This document shows positions 16,581-24,657 of a stretch of 64,000 bases of DNA, one piece after another. A program made the translations under genes and the position numbers. The notes beneath the pieces were generated by a model, which did not search any database, had not been told where the DNA came from, and was given only the letters and a program-made list of their open reading frames with translations. The DNA is from Sutcliffiella horikoshii DSM 8719 (GTDB lineage Bacteria; Bacillota; Bacilli; Bacillales; Bacillaceae_I), in NCBI GenBank assembly GCA_001648575.1, contig LQXN01000063.1, forward strand, positions 1 through 64,000. Reading direction: 5' to 3'. Every line of letters begins with the position of its first letter. The stretch's first letter is position 1.

Positions 16581-18416
16581 TTATACCGAAACTCTATTTC
16601 TAAATAAATGCTCTATCTCTTTTTCTTTATTATTCGCAACAGAAAGAAGATAGCTTCTTAATTCTGGTTCACTCATTGAGTCAAAATTCCTTAAGAAGTA
16701 ATTTAGTATATTTTCATCCTTTAAAGGGGCCTTCCCAATATGAATCTTCGGGAAGATATCCGCTTTATGGATCTCATTTTCGTTTAGTAATTCTTCATAC
16801 ATTTTTTCACCAGGTCTGATACCGGAGTACTTAATTCCAATTTCGTCGATGGAGTAGCCGGAAAGTGTGATTAGGTTTTTCGCGAGGTCTACTATTTTGA
16901 CCGGCTCACCCATATCCAATACAAATACCTCTCCACCTCGTGCTAGGGTACCAGCTTGTATTACTAGTCTTGAAGCTTCCGGTATAGTCATGAAGTAACG
17001 AGTCATATCCGGATGCGTCACCGTAACAGGGCCACCAGCCTGAATCTGCTTTTTAAACAGAGGAATAACACTCCCCCTACTTCCAAGCACATTCCCAAAA
17101 CGAACCGCAACAAACTTCGTTTTGCTTTCCTGCGCCAGCTGTTGAACAACCATTTCCGCAAATCGTTTGGTAGAACCCATGATATTAGTCGGATTAACCG
17201 CTTTGTCCGAAGAAACCAAAACAAATGTATCAACGCCAAAAGTATCCGCCGCTTCCGCAACATTTTTGGAACCAAAGATATTGTTCTTCACCGCTTCTTC
17301 CGGATTTCGTTCCATCAATGGTACATGCTTATGAGCTGCCGCATGGTAGACAACATCTGGCTTATATTTTTCCATGATGGTGAAGATCTTGCTTCTATCT
17401 TGTATGTCTGCAATTTCTGTATAAATGTTAATGGTTGTATCGTACTTTGCTCGCAATTCCAACTCGATGGAGTAGATACTGTTCTCCCCGTGACCAAGTA
17501 ATATTAGGTTTTCAGGAGTAAAGTTGGATATCTGACGACAGATTTCCGACCCGATGGAACCCCCAGCTCCTGTTACGAGAACTGTTTTCCCTGTGATGGA
17601 TTCGGAGATACTTTCCATATCAAGTTTTACAGGGTCTCTTCCAAGTAAATCTTCTACTTGTACATCACGGAATTCGTTGACGGATACTTTTCCTGACATG
17701 AGGTCTTCCAACATCGGGATGATTTTTGTTTTTGCATCTGTTTTGACGCATTCCTGATAGATCGTGTTGATTTCTTTTTTCCCTAAGGAAGGGATGGCAA
17801 TGATGATATTATCGATGTCCTTTTGCTCGACAATGGTAACGATGTCTTTTACTCCGCCCAGTACTGGAATATCGAGTATTTGCAGCTTTTGCTTTTTGGG
17901 GTCATCGTCGACGAACGCGACCGGCAGAAGTTCTGCATCCTTGTTATGTAGCAGCTGTCTTGCGACCATTGTACCACCCGCTCCGGCCCCGACTATGAGT
18001 GTGCGCTTCACGTTTTTATTTTTCTTTTGATAGAAATCGCGGTATACCCGCCAAGAAAAGCGGGATCCACCTATTAGGATCATATGCAGCATCCATGTGA
18101 TGATCAGTGCACGGATATACACATTACCGACAGCAATCAGCTGCACAAAGCCAGTAACGGCCACCGAATACGTCACGGCCTTAGTGATTCCCATCAGTTC
18201 TCCAATGCTCGCATACTCCCACGCCTTATTGTACAGCTTGTATGAATAAGCAAATAAATGATGCCAAATGATTAAGGTCAAGGAGCTAAGAAGTAGCGTA
18301 TTGGAGTTGAAAATATTAATATTCGGGATGAGCATCCAAAAGCTCACATAAATAGATGATAGAACAATGAAGGAATCTACAATTATCAGTAGAGACAGCC
18401 GCTTTTTATACGTCAA
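16581..18416 (-). CDS. Membrane CapD/EpsC-type nucleoside-diphosphate sugar 4,6-dehydratase
   Basis: A 611-residue protein with four N-terminal membrane helices (about residues 8-115). A first Rossmann motif LIVGAGAGGTMVARQLL lies near 140. The catalytic extended SDR domain begins at VLVTGAGGSIGSEICRQI near 283. LVSSDKAVNPTNIMGSTKR (about 402-420) holds the active-site region, in which this family has Met in place of the classical Tyr (MGSTK). Members dehydrate UDP-GlcNAc to a 4-keto-6-deoxy sugar, the precursor of QuiNAc, FucNAc or bacillosamine derivatives. The third gene of the operon, it lies between the kinase gene and gtaB. Length and layout match EpsC, YveM and CapD. Confidence 0.92.
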   Translation of the reverse strand: MTYKKRLSLLIIVDSFIVLSSIYVSFWMLIPNINIFNSNTLLLSSLTLIIWHHLFAYSYKLYNKAWEYASIGELMGITKAVTYSVAVTGFVQLIAVGNVYIRALIITWMLHMILIGGSRFSWRVYRDFYQKKNKNVKRTLIVGAGAGGTMVARQLLHNKDAELLPVAFVDDDPKKQKLQILDIPVLGGVKDIVTIVEQKDIDNIIIAIPSLGKKEINTIYQECVKTDAKTKIIPMLEDLMSGKVSVNEFRDVQVEDLLGRDPVKLDMESISESITGKTVLVTGAGGSIGSEICRQISNFTPENLILLGHGENSIYSIELELRAKYDTTINIYTEIADIQDRSKIFTIMEKYKPDVVYHAAAHKHVPLMERNPEEAVKNNIFGSKNVAEAADTFGVDTFVLVSSDKAVNPTNIMGSTKRFAEMVVQQLAQESKTKFVAVRFGNVLGSRGSVIPLFKKQIQAGGPVTVTHPDMTRYFMTIPEASRLVIQAGTLARGGEVFVLDMGEPVKIVDLAKNLITLSGYSIDEIGIKYSGIRPGEKMYEELLNENEIHKADIFPKIHIGKAPLKDENILNYFLRNFDSMSEPELRSYLLSVANNKEKEIEHLFRNRVSV

Positions 18417-18510
18417 CGATGGAACCCTCCTTTTCTTTTGAAGTATTTGTAAGAATTATAGTAATATAGTCATGCTATCAGGTCGAAAAATAGGAGGATG
18501 AGACATCCTC

Positions 18511-19221
18511 TTATTTTGCACCATAATAGTAATAGTACTGGCTATCTTTTTGTTTTTTCATATTCAATACAACTCCAAGAAGCTTAGCGTTCGCAGAGTT
18601 TAATAGTTCTTTAGCCTTTACGGCGCTGTCCTTATCTGTAGACCCACTTGCCACAACTAGTACAGTCCCATCGCATTTATTGGCTAAAATCTGTGCATCC
18701 GTCACTGCAAGTACAGGTGGCGTGTCAAAGATTACAAGATCATAGTCTTGGTACGCTTCAACAAGGAGTTCCTCCATCATTCTGGAGCTCAATAATTCCG
18801 CAGGGTTTGGCGGGATTGGACCACTTGTCAGAATGTCCAAGTTAGCGATTCTTGTTGCTGATATTGTTTCTTTTAGCGTAGACTGTTTGGTCAAAACAGT
18901 CGTCAGCCCTTTGAAGTTATCCTGCTGAAACGTATAATGGGAGGTCGGTTTTCTTAGATCGGCATCCACAAACAATACATTCTTCCCTTGTTGAGCATTC
19001 ACTACTGCCAGGTTACTCGCAGTCGTAGACTTCCCTTCAGACGGACCAGTCGAAGTAATCATGATGGATCTTAAGTCGTTATCGACAGAAGAGAATTGTA
19101 TATTGGTACGGATGGTTCTGTATTGTTCTGAGATTGGTGACTTTGGTAATTTATCAGAAATCAAGTGGCGGCTAGTCGTCGCTTTTGCATTGTTCATCTG
19201 CTTTTTCTTTTTAAGAACCAA
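18511..19221 (-). CDS. CpsD/CapB-family tyrosine kinase (EpsB/YwqD-like)
   Basis: A 236-residue BY-kinase catalytic subunit that partners the membrane protein encoded just upstream. Walker [17 protein letters not shown] is near residue 58, Walker A' [11 protein letters not shown] near 85 and Walker [12 protein letters not shown] near 160. A C-terminal cluster of five Tyr (QYYYYYGAK) is the autophosphorylation site that tunes chain length. I start at the TTG at 19221, eight bases after AAGGGG and giving MVLKKKK, which parallels EpsB. The GTG at 19230 directly abuts the ribosome binding site. It overlaps the end of the preceding gene. No cognate phosphatase gene is present. Confidence 0.9.
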   Translation of the reverse strand: MVLKKKKQMNNAKATTSRHLISDKLPKSPISEQYRTIRTNIQFSSVDNDLRSIMITSTGPSEGKSTTASNLAVVNAQQGKNVLFVDADLRKPTSHYTFQQDNFKGLTTVLTKQSTLKETISATRIANLDILTSGPIPPNPAELLSSRMMEELLVEAYQDYDLVIFDTPPVLAVTDAQILANKCDGTVLVVASGSTDKDSAVKAKELLNSANAKLLGVVLNMKKQKDSQYYYYYGAK

Positions 19222-19960
19222 CCGTCTCACCCCTTGTTCTGGATTTTGCTTGCCTTTGTTGTCTGATCGCCTGCTGGATATCCTTGTCCTCTATAACCGT
19301 AATGGAACCCAAGACCGGCAATTCAAGCAGTTTTTCTATATCCTGCTCGTTCTTGATCGTGTTATCTAAGAACTCCAGTAAGAATGCAAGGCCGACACCT
19401 GCCATCAAGCCGACGACAAACGCAATTGCCATATTCAGGACTGGCTGAGGTTTAATTGGTGATGGATTCTCGCCTACTTGTGCTGGAGAAAGGATTTTCA
19501 CATTATCCACGTTCATTAGCGATGTCACATCATTCTGGAATACTTGTGCAGTGGTGTTGGCAATAGTGGCTGCCATGACGGGATCTTGGTGTTGAACCGT
19601 GATCTTTAATACTTGTGAATTCCCTTCAGGCCCAACTGTGATAATTGAGTTCAGTGTTGAAAACGTTTCTTGTCCATTAAGCTCTTGGCTTACTTTATCA
19701 AGGATTGCCGGACTTTTGATGATGACATTGTATGTACTGATGATTTCCACGTTGGATCTGATTTGGTTAACATCTACGGTGCCTTGCTCATTTTGGGATT
19801 GATTCACCAATAATTGTGTAGAAGATTGATAGATTGGTGTTAATAAGAAATAGCTCACTACTCCACTTAATGCAGTTGCTAAAACAGTTAGGAGTACGAT
19901 GAGCCATAGGCGTTTTTTTATGGTCTGAAATAGTTCTTTTAGACTAATAGTTTCTTCCAT
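19211..19960 (-). CDS. Wzz-family chain-length / kinase activator membrane protein (EpsA/YwqC-like)
   Basis: A 249-residue polysaccharide co-polymerase. It has a cytoplasmic start ([17 protein letters not shown]), a first membrane helix at about 18-40, an extracellular coiled part with the conserved STQLLVNQ segment, a Pro-rich run (PSPIKPQP, about 175) and a second helix at about 185-205. It ends in a cytoplasmic tail that would bind and activate the kinase encoded next. I start at the ATG with GGAGG five bases upstream; the frame runs open 18 codons further without such a site. First gene of the cluster, probably the target of the regulatory sites upstream. Confidence 0.92.
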   Translation of the reverse strand: MEETISLKELFQTIKKRLWLIVLLTVLATALSGVVSYFLLTPIYQSSTQLLVNQSQNEQGTVDVNQIRSNVEIISTYNVIIKSPAILDKVSQELNGQETFSTLNSIITVGPEGNSQVLKITVQHQDPVMAATIANTTAQVFQNDVTSLMNVDNVKILSPAQVGENPSPIKPQPVLNMAIAFVVGLMAGVGLAFLLEFLDNTIKNEQDIEKLLELPVLGSITVIEDKDIQQAIRQQRQAKSRTRGETVGS

Positions 19961-20033
19961 GACGACCTCCGAATGATAGTTGGTAAAGTTTAAGGATTCT
20001 ACATATATTTTCAATTTCTGCCATACAGAAACT

Positions 20034-20062
20034 ATTATAGTTTAGATTACCTTTCATATCTA
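20034..20062 (-). promoter_or_regulatory. Candidate sigma-A promoter of the polysaccharide operon
   Basis: On the minus strand TAGATA (four of six matches to TTGACA) and a perfect TATAAT are separated by 17 bases, about 74 bases upstream of the first start codon. An inverted repeat TTTCTG/CAGAAA lies just downstream (20016-20032) and could be an operator. Confidence 0.45.
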
Positions 20063-20104
20063 CATAATAATTGTAATTTAGTTGTAATAAAAGAGGAATT
20101 TGTA

Positions 20105-20118
20105 TGAAAGCGCTGTAT
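20105..20118. promoter_or_regulatory. cre-like site upstream of the polysaccharide operon
   Basis: TGAAAGCGCTGTAT matches the catabolite-responsive consensus TGWAANCGNTNWCA at all but the last two positions. It lies about 45 bases upstream of the proposed -35 box and could let CcpA tune the operon. Prediction from sequence only. Confidence 0.35.
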
Positions 20119-20151
20119 ATTTCCACGTAATATTTTACAATTAAATCGGTT

Positions 20152-20181
20152 TTTGTCGAATAATGGGTGTAGCTTGTCGAA
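20152..20181 (+). promoter_or_regulatory. Tandem Spo0A-box-like sites
   Basis: TTTGTCGAA (20152-20160) and CTTGTCGAA (20173-20181) match the Spo0A box (TTTGTCRAA) in the same orientation, 21 bases apart, about two helical turns. They lie between the divergent polysaccharide operon and the plus-strand membrane protein gene at 20252, so either could be the target. Two good sites on one helix face are more persuasive than a single 7-mer. Confidence 0.5.
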
Positions 20182-20251
20182 TGAATAATAATTTGGAATT
20201 TTCTTCATATATATGGTTGTATCTAATGGACGAACTTAGGGGAGATGTTTT

Positions 20252-20716
20252 ATGCGGAGACGGAGAGGCAATCCCATTTTAGTTTTAATTATCGGTTTGG
20301 CACTTACAGTCATTTTGGTCTATCTTTTCTCATCCATTTTCTTGGGTTCTGAACGAAAAGCTAGAAAGGTGGTCCATGAGTTCTATGAACACGAAAGCGA
20401 GGCTGATTTCGGACAATCTTGGGAGCTTTTGCATACCGAGATGCAGGCAAGGTTCGGCCGGGGCGCTTATATACAGGATCGGGCTCATGTGTTTAACGGA
20501 CATTTTGGTGCAGATACTTTTACTTTTGATATTTCTGGTGCGAAGAAGATAAAGAATTGGAAGATGGAGAAGGACGGAGAGACTTTTGGTTCTGTCTATG
20601 CGTTTGAGGTGGAGCAAGAGTATCATGGAAAGTATGGGCATTTTGTGTTTGTGCAGTATGTGTATGTGGTGAGGGAGGATGGAGAGTGGAGGGTGTTGTG
20701 GGATTATAAGGGGTGA
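20252..20716 (+). CDS. Single-pass membrane protein of unknown function
   Basis: A 154-residue protein with a basic start (MRRRRGNP), one membrane helix at about residues 8-30 and an extracytoplasmic domain of some 120 residues. The domain has the look of a small alpha+beta NTF2-like fold: an early helix with KVVHEFYEHESEADFGQSWE and late strands YGHFVFVQYVYVVREDGEWR and VLWDYKG. I do not recognise a named family. GGGGAG lies seven bases before the ATG, so it is a real gene. It is divergent from the polysaccharide operon and shares the region with the Spo0A-box-like sites, so it might belong to the sporulation or biofilm response. Confidence 0.8.
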   Translation: MRRRRGNPILVLIIGLALTVILVYLFSSIFLGSERKARKVVHEFYEHESEADFGQSWELLHTEMQARFGRGAYIQDRAHVFNGHFGADTFTFDISGAKKIKNWKMEKDGETFGSVYAFEVEQEYHGKYGHFVFVQYVYVVREDGEWRVLWDYKG

Positions 20717-20823
20717 TGGTGTGGGGAGAGACTCCACGGGGAGAATAACGGACAATGTCGCACCCCTAAAGTTGCTTGGAGGCAAAGCTTAAGGAAGCAA
20801 CAGTGATTTTTTGCACACAAAAA

Positions 20824-20843
20824 GGGACAGCCTAAACTGTCCC
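20824..20843 (-). terminator. Terminator of the acidic-repeat lipoprotein gene
   Basis: GGGACAG pairs with CTGTCCC around CCTAAA; on the minus strand it is followed by TTTTTGTG. It lies 17 bases past the stop codon. Confidence 0.8.
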
Positions 20844-20860
20844 CCGCTGAATGAAAGAGA

Positions 20861-21094
20861 TTACTGTGTATCTTCTTCATCTTCCATGTCTGTATCGTCT
20901 TCCATGTTTGTATCATCTTCCATGTTCGTATCGTCTTCCATGTTTTGATCATCTTCCATGTCAGGATCTGCAGGTTCTTCCATTGGTGGGTTTTCTTCTG
21001 GCGGAGGAACATCCTGATTGTTACCTGCACATCCCGTAATTAACATTGCCGCTAATGCTGTACCAGATAATTTAATTAACCATTTGCTGTTCAT
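20861..21094 (-). CDS. Small lipoprotein with acidic tandem repeats
   Basis: A 77-residue protein. A lipoprotein signal (MNSKWLIKLS followed by a hydrophobic run) ends in the lipobox LITGC, so Cys22 would be lipidated and the chain anchored on the outer face of the membrane. The mature part is a Pro/Glu-rich linker and then MEDD-type units repeated five or more times (MEDDQN, MEDDTN, MEDDTN, MEDDTD). The DNA there is an 18-base tandem repeat, so copy number may vary between strains. There are almost no hydrophobic residues after the anchor, so it is probably unfolded and strongly negative. Function unknown. GGAG and AAGG sequences precede the ATG. Confidence 0.85.
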   Translation of the reverse strand: MNSKWLIKLSGTALAAMLITGCAGNNQDVPPPEENPPMEEPADPDMEDDQNMEDDTNMEDDTNMEDDTDMEDEEDTQ

Positions 21095-21212
21095 TCAAAC
21101 CTTCTCCTTTCGTATATGGAATTTCAAGACCTTTTTAGCTCGATTTTGCTGGTCCCTTTTTATATTCCCCATTTTCCGAGAAAGTTTGCATGTTTTTAGC
21201 AAATTTTTTAAT

Positions 21213-21644
21213 TTATTGCTTTTGGCCTAACGCAAACATCATTTCCAATTCACAGACAAGTTGGCCATCAACCGTAGCTGTTCCCTTACCCTTGCCGATA
21301 CTGCCGCGCACTCTAGTCATTTCGACCTCTAAACGAAGTTGGTCCCCAGGAACTACTTGTCGTTTGAAACGGCAGTTGTCTATTCCAGTGAAGAAAGCAA
21401 GGCGTCCTTTGTTTTCTTCTTTTTTCAGCATCGCTACCGCTCCGACCTGAGCGAGTGCTTCCACAATTAGCACACCAGGCATTACCGGGAACTGCGGGAA
21501 GTGCCCGTTGAAGAATTCTTCATTTGCAGTTACGTTCTTGATCCCGATTGCGCGTTGCCCTTCTTCTATTTCGATGATTCTGTCGATCAAAAGGAATGGG
21601 TATCTATGTGGAATGATTTCTTTGATTTCGTTAATATCAAGCAT
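21213..21644 (-). CDS. fabZ: (3R)-hydroxyacyl-ACP dehydratase
   Basis: A 143-residue hot-dog-fold enzyme that removes water from 3-hydroxyacyl-ACP in fatty acid elongation. [15 protein letters not shown] at the start and [20 protein letters not shown] (about 46-65) are diagnostic, with catalytic His48 and Glu62. Length matches B. subtilis FabZ (about 141). It lies in the same mbl-flhO-flhP-fabZ neighbourhood as in B. subtilis. It ends near the acidic lipoprotein gene without an obvious terminator of its own, and a duplicated terminator and a bcr-like repeat separate it from the EpuA-family gene upstream. Confidence 0.95.
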   Translation of the reverse strand: MLDINEIKEIIPHRYPFLLIDRIIEIEEGQRAIGIKNVTANEEFFNGHFPQFPVMPGVLIVEALAQVGAVAMLKKEENKGRLAFFTGIDNCRFKRQVVPGDQLRLEVEMTRVRGSIGKGKGTATVDGQLVCELEMMFALGQKQ

Positions 21645-21702
21645 GTTTTTGTGACCTCCTACTAATAGTTACTTCCAATTATATAGGAAGCCATAAAAAA
21701 TA

Positions 21703-21726
21703 GGAAGTCCTTTGTGGACTTCCTTA
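21703..21726 (-). terminator. Terminator, copy 1 of a duplicated hairpin
   Basis: GGAAGTCC pairs with GGACTTCC around TTTGTG/A; on the minus strand it is followed by TATTTTTTATGG. A second copy lies at 21947-21971 directly after the EpuA-family stop codon but without the T-run. The 22 bases AAGTCCTTTGTGGACTTCCT plus TA are identical in both, so the original terminator appears to have been split from its gene by the repeat element between them. Confidence 0.75.
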
Positions 21727-21750
21727 CAGACTGTTGACAAATCGTGATTA

Positions 21751-21924
21751 TCTTCAGATAAATTTGCATGTACTTGTTGATCTTCGTTCTAGGCGCTTCG
21801 CTTTCCAGCGGGCGGTCCGTAAGCCTCCTCACTCCGTTGCGGGGTCTTACCTGTCCCTTCCTCCCGCAGGAGTCTTCGCGCCTTCCACTACGATCAACAG
21901 GGGTATTGCATATTTCTGAAGATA
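21751..21924. repeat. bcr-like dispersed repeat, copy 1
   Basis: An imperfect palindrome of about 170 bases. Outer arms are TCTTCAGATAAATTTGCA and, at the far end, TGCATATTTCTGAAGA. Inner arms are TGTTGATC...GGCGC and GCGCC...GATCAACA (21775-21899). The centre has a GCCTCCTCAC...GTTGCGGGGTCT block and CTCCCGCAGGAGTC. Related copies lie at 54551-54672 and 56055-56195. Elements of this type are scattered between genes in many Bacillaceae. The copy is bounded by 22-base direct repeats. Confidence 0.8.
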
Positions 21925-21967
21925 AAAATATCTATGTCTACACACTGAAAGTCCTTTGTGGACTTCC

Positions 21968-22270
21968 TTATTCTTTGTTAACAAGGTCTAAGATATGCTG
22001 CCATGTTTCTTTGTTTAGGACATCCATCGGATTTCCGCCGCCAAGTACGCCGTATCCGAACATGGCTCCGGCGATGATTGCGACTGCCATGATGATTAGG
22101 ATTATGATGATCCGCAGCCATATAGGAATAAGACGGATGCGCCATCTAAGTTTCTCTGGCTTCTTACGCTCGTTTGTTGCTGCATGTTCCTCTTGCTGTC
22201 TTGCTTTATTTTTCTGAGCTTTGCGCAATTCTTCCCTTGTTAAGCTCTTTTTCGGTTCTTTTTGCTCCAT
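21968..22270 (-). CDS. EpuA-family small membrane protein
   Basis: A 100-residue protein with a long, charged cytoplasmic N-terminus (about 1-45, rich in Lys, Arg, Glu), one membrane helix at about 48-70 and a short external tail. The tail FGYGVLGGGNPMDVLNKETW followed by QHILDLV is the hallmark of the EpuA family, often labelled RNA polymerase subunit beta in databases for no clear functional reason. GAGGAGG lies six bases before the ATG. It follows flhP by about 100 bases on the same strand and may share its transcript. The biochemical role is unknown. Confidence 0.85.
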   Translation of the reverse strand: MEQKEPKKSLTREELRKAQKNKARQQEEHAATNERKKPEKLRWRIRLIPIWLRIIIILIIMAVAIIAGAMFGYGVLGGGNPMDVLNKETWQHILDLVNKE

Positions 22271-22369
22271 TGCGCAACCTCCTCTTGGACTAAAGTTATA
22301 TTTATGAGTGGGCTATGATCGTAAACTCGGAATAGACTAAATGCCTATTTATTATTAAGAATCGAAGCT

Positions 22370-23206
22370 TTATGATTTCAATCCGTTCACAAGTCCCATC
22401 ATCTGATCGGCGAATTGGACAGATCGCGCGTTGAATTGGTAGGAGCGCTGCATTAGCGTCATTTCGGTCATCTCAGATGCCAGGTCGACATTTGATTGCT
22501 CAAGCATTCCTTGTCTAATGTTAATATCCTCGCGTGCCGCTCCTTGCATGAATCCAACCACATCTTGGGGATTCGCAATTTCTGCTGGTGGTAGAGCAAA
22601 TAAGGAACCAGGTCTTGCCTCAAGCATCTGCGGTCGGATGACCTGTGCCATTCCAAGCTCTTGAGCGATGGCTTGTCCATTATTCAATTCAGCTAGGAGG
22701 ACCCCTCCTGGTTGAAGGTTAATTTCTTTCACATTTTCCGGCAGGATGATCGGTTGTTCGTTACTGCCCAGAACTGGATGTCCCTCTGCCGTTACAAGCA
22801 TCACTTCATTGTTGTTGATCGGTGATAAATAGAATACACCATTTCTTGTGAATTGTGTACTTGTCTGACCATTTTCAGTCACTTGAACGGTGAAGAACTG
22901 ATCTTCTTTAGCTAGTGCAAAGTCTAGCATACGTTCGGTGGATTTTAAAGCACCTTGTGTCAGGTTCAGCTTTGTTTGGGCAAGTCCGGCACCGGAGGCC
23001 ATACGAATCCCAAGTGGTGTGTTCCTGACTGACTCGTACTGATTCAGGCTTTGGTTGTTACTTTGCTGGACTAGTAGTTCCTGGAACGTGGATTGGCGGT
23101 TTTTATAGCCTACCGTATCGACGTTGGCGATATTATGGCCGATTGTATCCAGCTGTTTTTGCAGCTGATTCATTGTATTGGTTGCATTCAGCATGATTCT
23201 GCTCAT
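22370..23206 (-). CDS. flhP: Flagellar hook-basal body rod protein FlhP
   Basis: A 278-residue FlgG-family rod protein. The N-terminal rod motif MNQLQKQLDTIGHNIANVDT and the C-terminal LMQRSYQFNARSVQFADQMM, which together form the coiled rod core, are both intact, with a variable domain between. It is exported by the flagellar type III system and assembles into the distal rod. It pairs with the FlhO gene 31 bases upstream, as in B. subtilis, where both follow mbl. GGAGG lies eleven bases before the ATG. Confidence 0.92.
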   Translation of the reverse strand: MSRIMLNATNTMNQLQKQLDTIGHNIANVDTVGYKNRQSTFQELLVQQSNNQSLNQYESVRNTPLGIRMASGAGLAQTKLNLTQGALKSTERMLDFALAKEDQFFTVQVTENGQTSTQFTRNGVFYLSPINNNEVMLVTAEGHPVLGSNEQPIILPENVKEINLQPGGVLLAELNNGQAIAQELGMAQVIRPQMLEARPGSLFALPPAEIANPQDVVGFMQGAAREDINIRQGMLEQSNVDLASEMTEMTLMQRSYQFNARSVQFADQMMGLVNGLKS

Positions 23207-23236
23207 GGTTGAAGGTTCCTCCTTTCTTTAATTGCG

Positions 23237-24058
23237 TTAGTTGATCCGTCCGATTTCATTGGCTGCTTTTTGCATACTCATGTCATATGCCTGGATGATT
23301 TTCTGATTTGCTTCAAAGGCACGGAAAGCAGCAGTCATGTCTGCCATGGTTTGGGCCGTGTCCACATTGGAGCGTTCGATGTGACCTTGGAGCACTTGAA
23401 ATACTGTATTTGGATTATTGATGGCACTTGGCAGCGGTTGGCCATTCTCTAAGCGATACAAGCCGTTGTTGTCCCGCATTAGGTCATTGGCGTTTGGAGC
23501 ATATGCAATGCCGATACGCGTGTTGATGACTCCATTTTCAAGGATTGTTCCGTCTTGTTGCAGTTCGAATGTGTCAGTCTGCAGTTGAATTCTGGTGTTA
23601 TTTTGGTCAAGGATGTAAAGTCCGTTGTTGGTTGTCAGGTAGCCTTGCTGGTCGACGGTGAAATTACCGTTCCTTGTGTATCTTGGTGTGCCGTCTTGGT
23701 TTTCTACAGTGAAGAAGATGGCTGCTCCTTCAGGCAGGTTTTGGTTTAGAATGGCAAGGTCGGTTTGATTTCCTGTCTGGCGCATGTCACCTTGTGTTTG
23801 GTTTGGTGCTGTTTCTTGCAGGTAGACACCTGTGTGAAGAGCTCCGATGGTTTGGTTCTGGGAGAAAGATATTGGTTTGGTTGTCGGGATATTGGTCTGT
23901 TCCATTTTTTTCAGGAGCAGTTCAGGGAAAGCTCTTAAGGATGATTGGTCGGCTTTATAGCCAGGCGTATTGGCGTTGGACAGGTTATTTGACAGCATCT
24001 CCATACGGCGCTGTTGTGAGATCATTCCGGCTGTTGCAGTGTGGAATCCACGTAACAT
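23237..24058 (-). CDS. flhO: Flagellar basal-body rod protein FlhO
   Basis: A 273-residue FlgF/FlgG-family rod protein. MLRGFHTATAGMISQQRRME and LSNNLSNANTPGYKADQ form the conserved N-terminal rod segment; NVDTAQTMADMTAAFRAFEA and ANQKIIQAYDMSM the C-terminal one. Export is by the flagellar apparatus without a cleaved signal. It is the first gene of the flhO-flhP pair. GAGGTGA precedes the ATG by nine bases. A minus-strand TATAAT at 24110-24115 could be part of its promoter, but I see no good sigma-D site. Confidence 0.92.
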   Translation of the reverse strand: MLRGFHTATAGMISQQRRMEMLSNNLSNANTPGYKADQSSLRAFPELLLKKMEQTNIPTTKPISFSQNQTIGALHTGVYLQETAPNQTQGDMRQTGNQTDLAILNQNLPEGAAIFFTVENQDGTPRYTRNGNFTVDQQGYLTTNNGLYILDQNNTRIQLQTDTFELQQDGTILENGVINTRIGIAYAPNANDLMRDNNGLYRLENGQPLPSAINNPNTVFQVLQGHIERSNVDTAQTMADMTAAFRAFEANQKIIQAYDMSMQKAANEIGRIN

Positions 24059-24173
24059 GATTTTGGTTCACCTCTTGTTTTTGGTAACGTACATATTTAT
24101 CTATTTTCTATTATAGTATATATTTCGAATTGTCGATATATGTAATTTTGTGAATAATTCGAGAGAATGTAAA

Positions 24174-24194
24174 AAGCGCCCTGATTAGGCGCTT
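24174..24194 (-). terminator. Terminator overlapping the end of a small gene
   Basis: AAGCGCC pairs with GGCGCTT around CTGATTA; on the minus strand TTTTTAC follows. The stop codon of the 52-residue frame lies inside the hairpin. Confidence 0.75.
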
Positions 24195-24343
24195 ATTTGG
24201 CAGTGTTTGTGAAGTTGTTGTTTATGATAATTGAGTTTTTTGGTTAGAGATTGTTTCATTGATGCGTCAAGGCAGTCTTTTATGAGTATTTCGTGATAGT
24301 TCGCTCTGATTGTGTGCCACTTTATGATGAGGTTTTGAATCAT
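24185..24343 (-). CDS. Small basic protein of 52 residues
   Basis: A short frame opening with MIQNLIIKWHTIRANYHEIL and continuing IKDCLDASMKQSLTKKLNYH, ending CQISA. A perfect ribosome binding site, GGAGGTG, lies seven bases before the ATG, and a strong terminator starts inside the stop codon, so it is very likely expressed. The chain is mostly helical and rich in His and Lys, with two Cys and no membrane segment. I do not recognise the family. It lies alone between flhO and the acyltransferase gene. Spo0E-like phosphatases are of similar size, but the SxxxD core is not evident. Confidence 0.7.
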   Translation of the reverse strand: MIQNLIIKWHTIRANYHEILIKDCLDASMKQSLTKKLNYHKQQLHKHCQISA

Positions 24344-24500
24344 TTTGGGACACCTCCGGGTTATTTATAGTTATTTAGTTATACCCTTCGTGGGGATTTT
24401 GTAACTTTTTTGGGGTGGGGAGGGAGAGTTGGGTTGAATGGACTAGGTTTTTGGGTGGGAAGGATGCGCTGGGAGAGTCTCGAGGAGGGAAAGGAATGGA

Positions 24501-24562
24501 GGGTCAGACCCCCGCGAGGGGGTTTTTGATTAGTTTAGGTTTTTGTTTTGGGGGTCAGACCC
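24501..24562. repeat. Two REP-like palindromes (24501-24511 and 24552-24562)
   Basis: Two exact copies of GGGTCAGACCC, 51 bases apart, in the intergenic region downstream of the acyltransferase gene. The first is extended by CCCGCGAGGGGG. They belong to the GGGTCWGACCC family with 15 exact copies in this window. Confidence 0.8.
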
Positions 24563-24605
24563 TGTCAGCCCCTTTTGTTGTGCTTCTCTAAATTATGGTT
24601 ATTGG

Positions 24606-24639
24606 AAGATAAAAGGAGCAGCCGGTTTGGGTGCTCCTT
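24606..24639 (-). terminator. Terminator of the acyltransferase gene (direct repeat copy A)
   Basis: AAGGAGCA and TGCTCCTT form the stem; on the minus strand the hairpin ends in TTTTATC. The 34 bases are identical, apart from one, to the terminator of mbl at 26764-26797, so the acyltransferase gene lies between two copies of one terminator. Confidence 0.75.
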
Positions 24640-24657
24640 TTGTGGTGGTGTGTTTGT

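Noticed and set aside
19961-20014. N-terminal extension of the Wzz-like protein by 18 residues
   Set aside because: The ATG at 19960 has GGAGG at five bases and gives the standard family start; the extension lacks a site.
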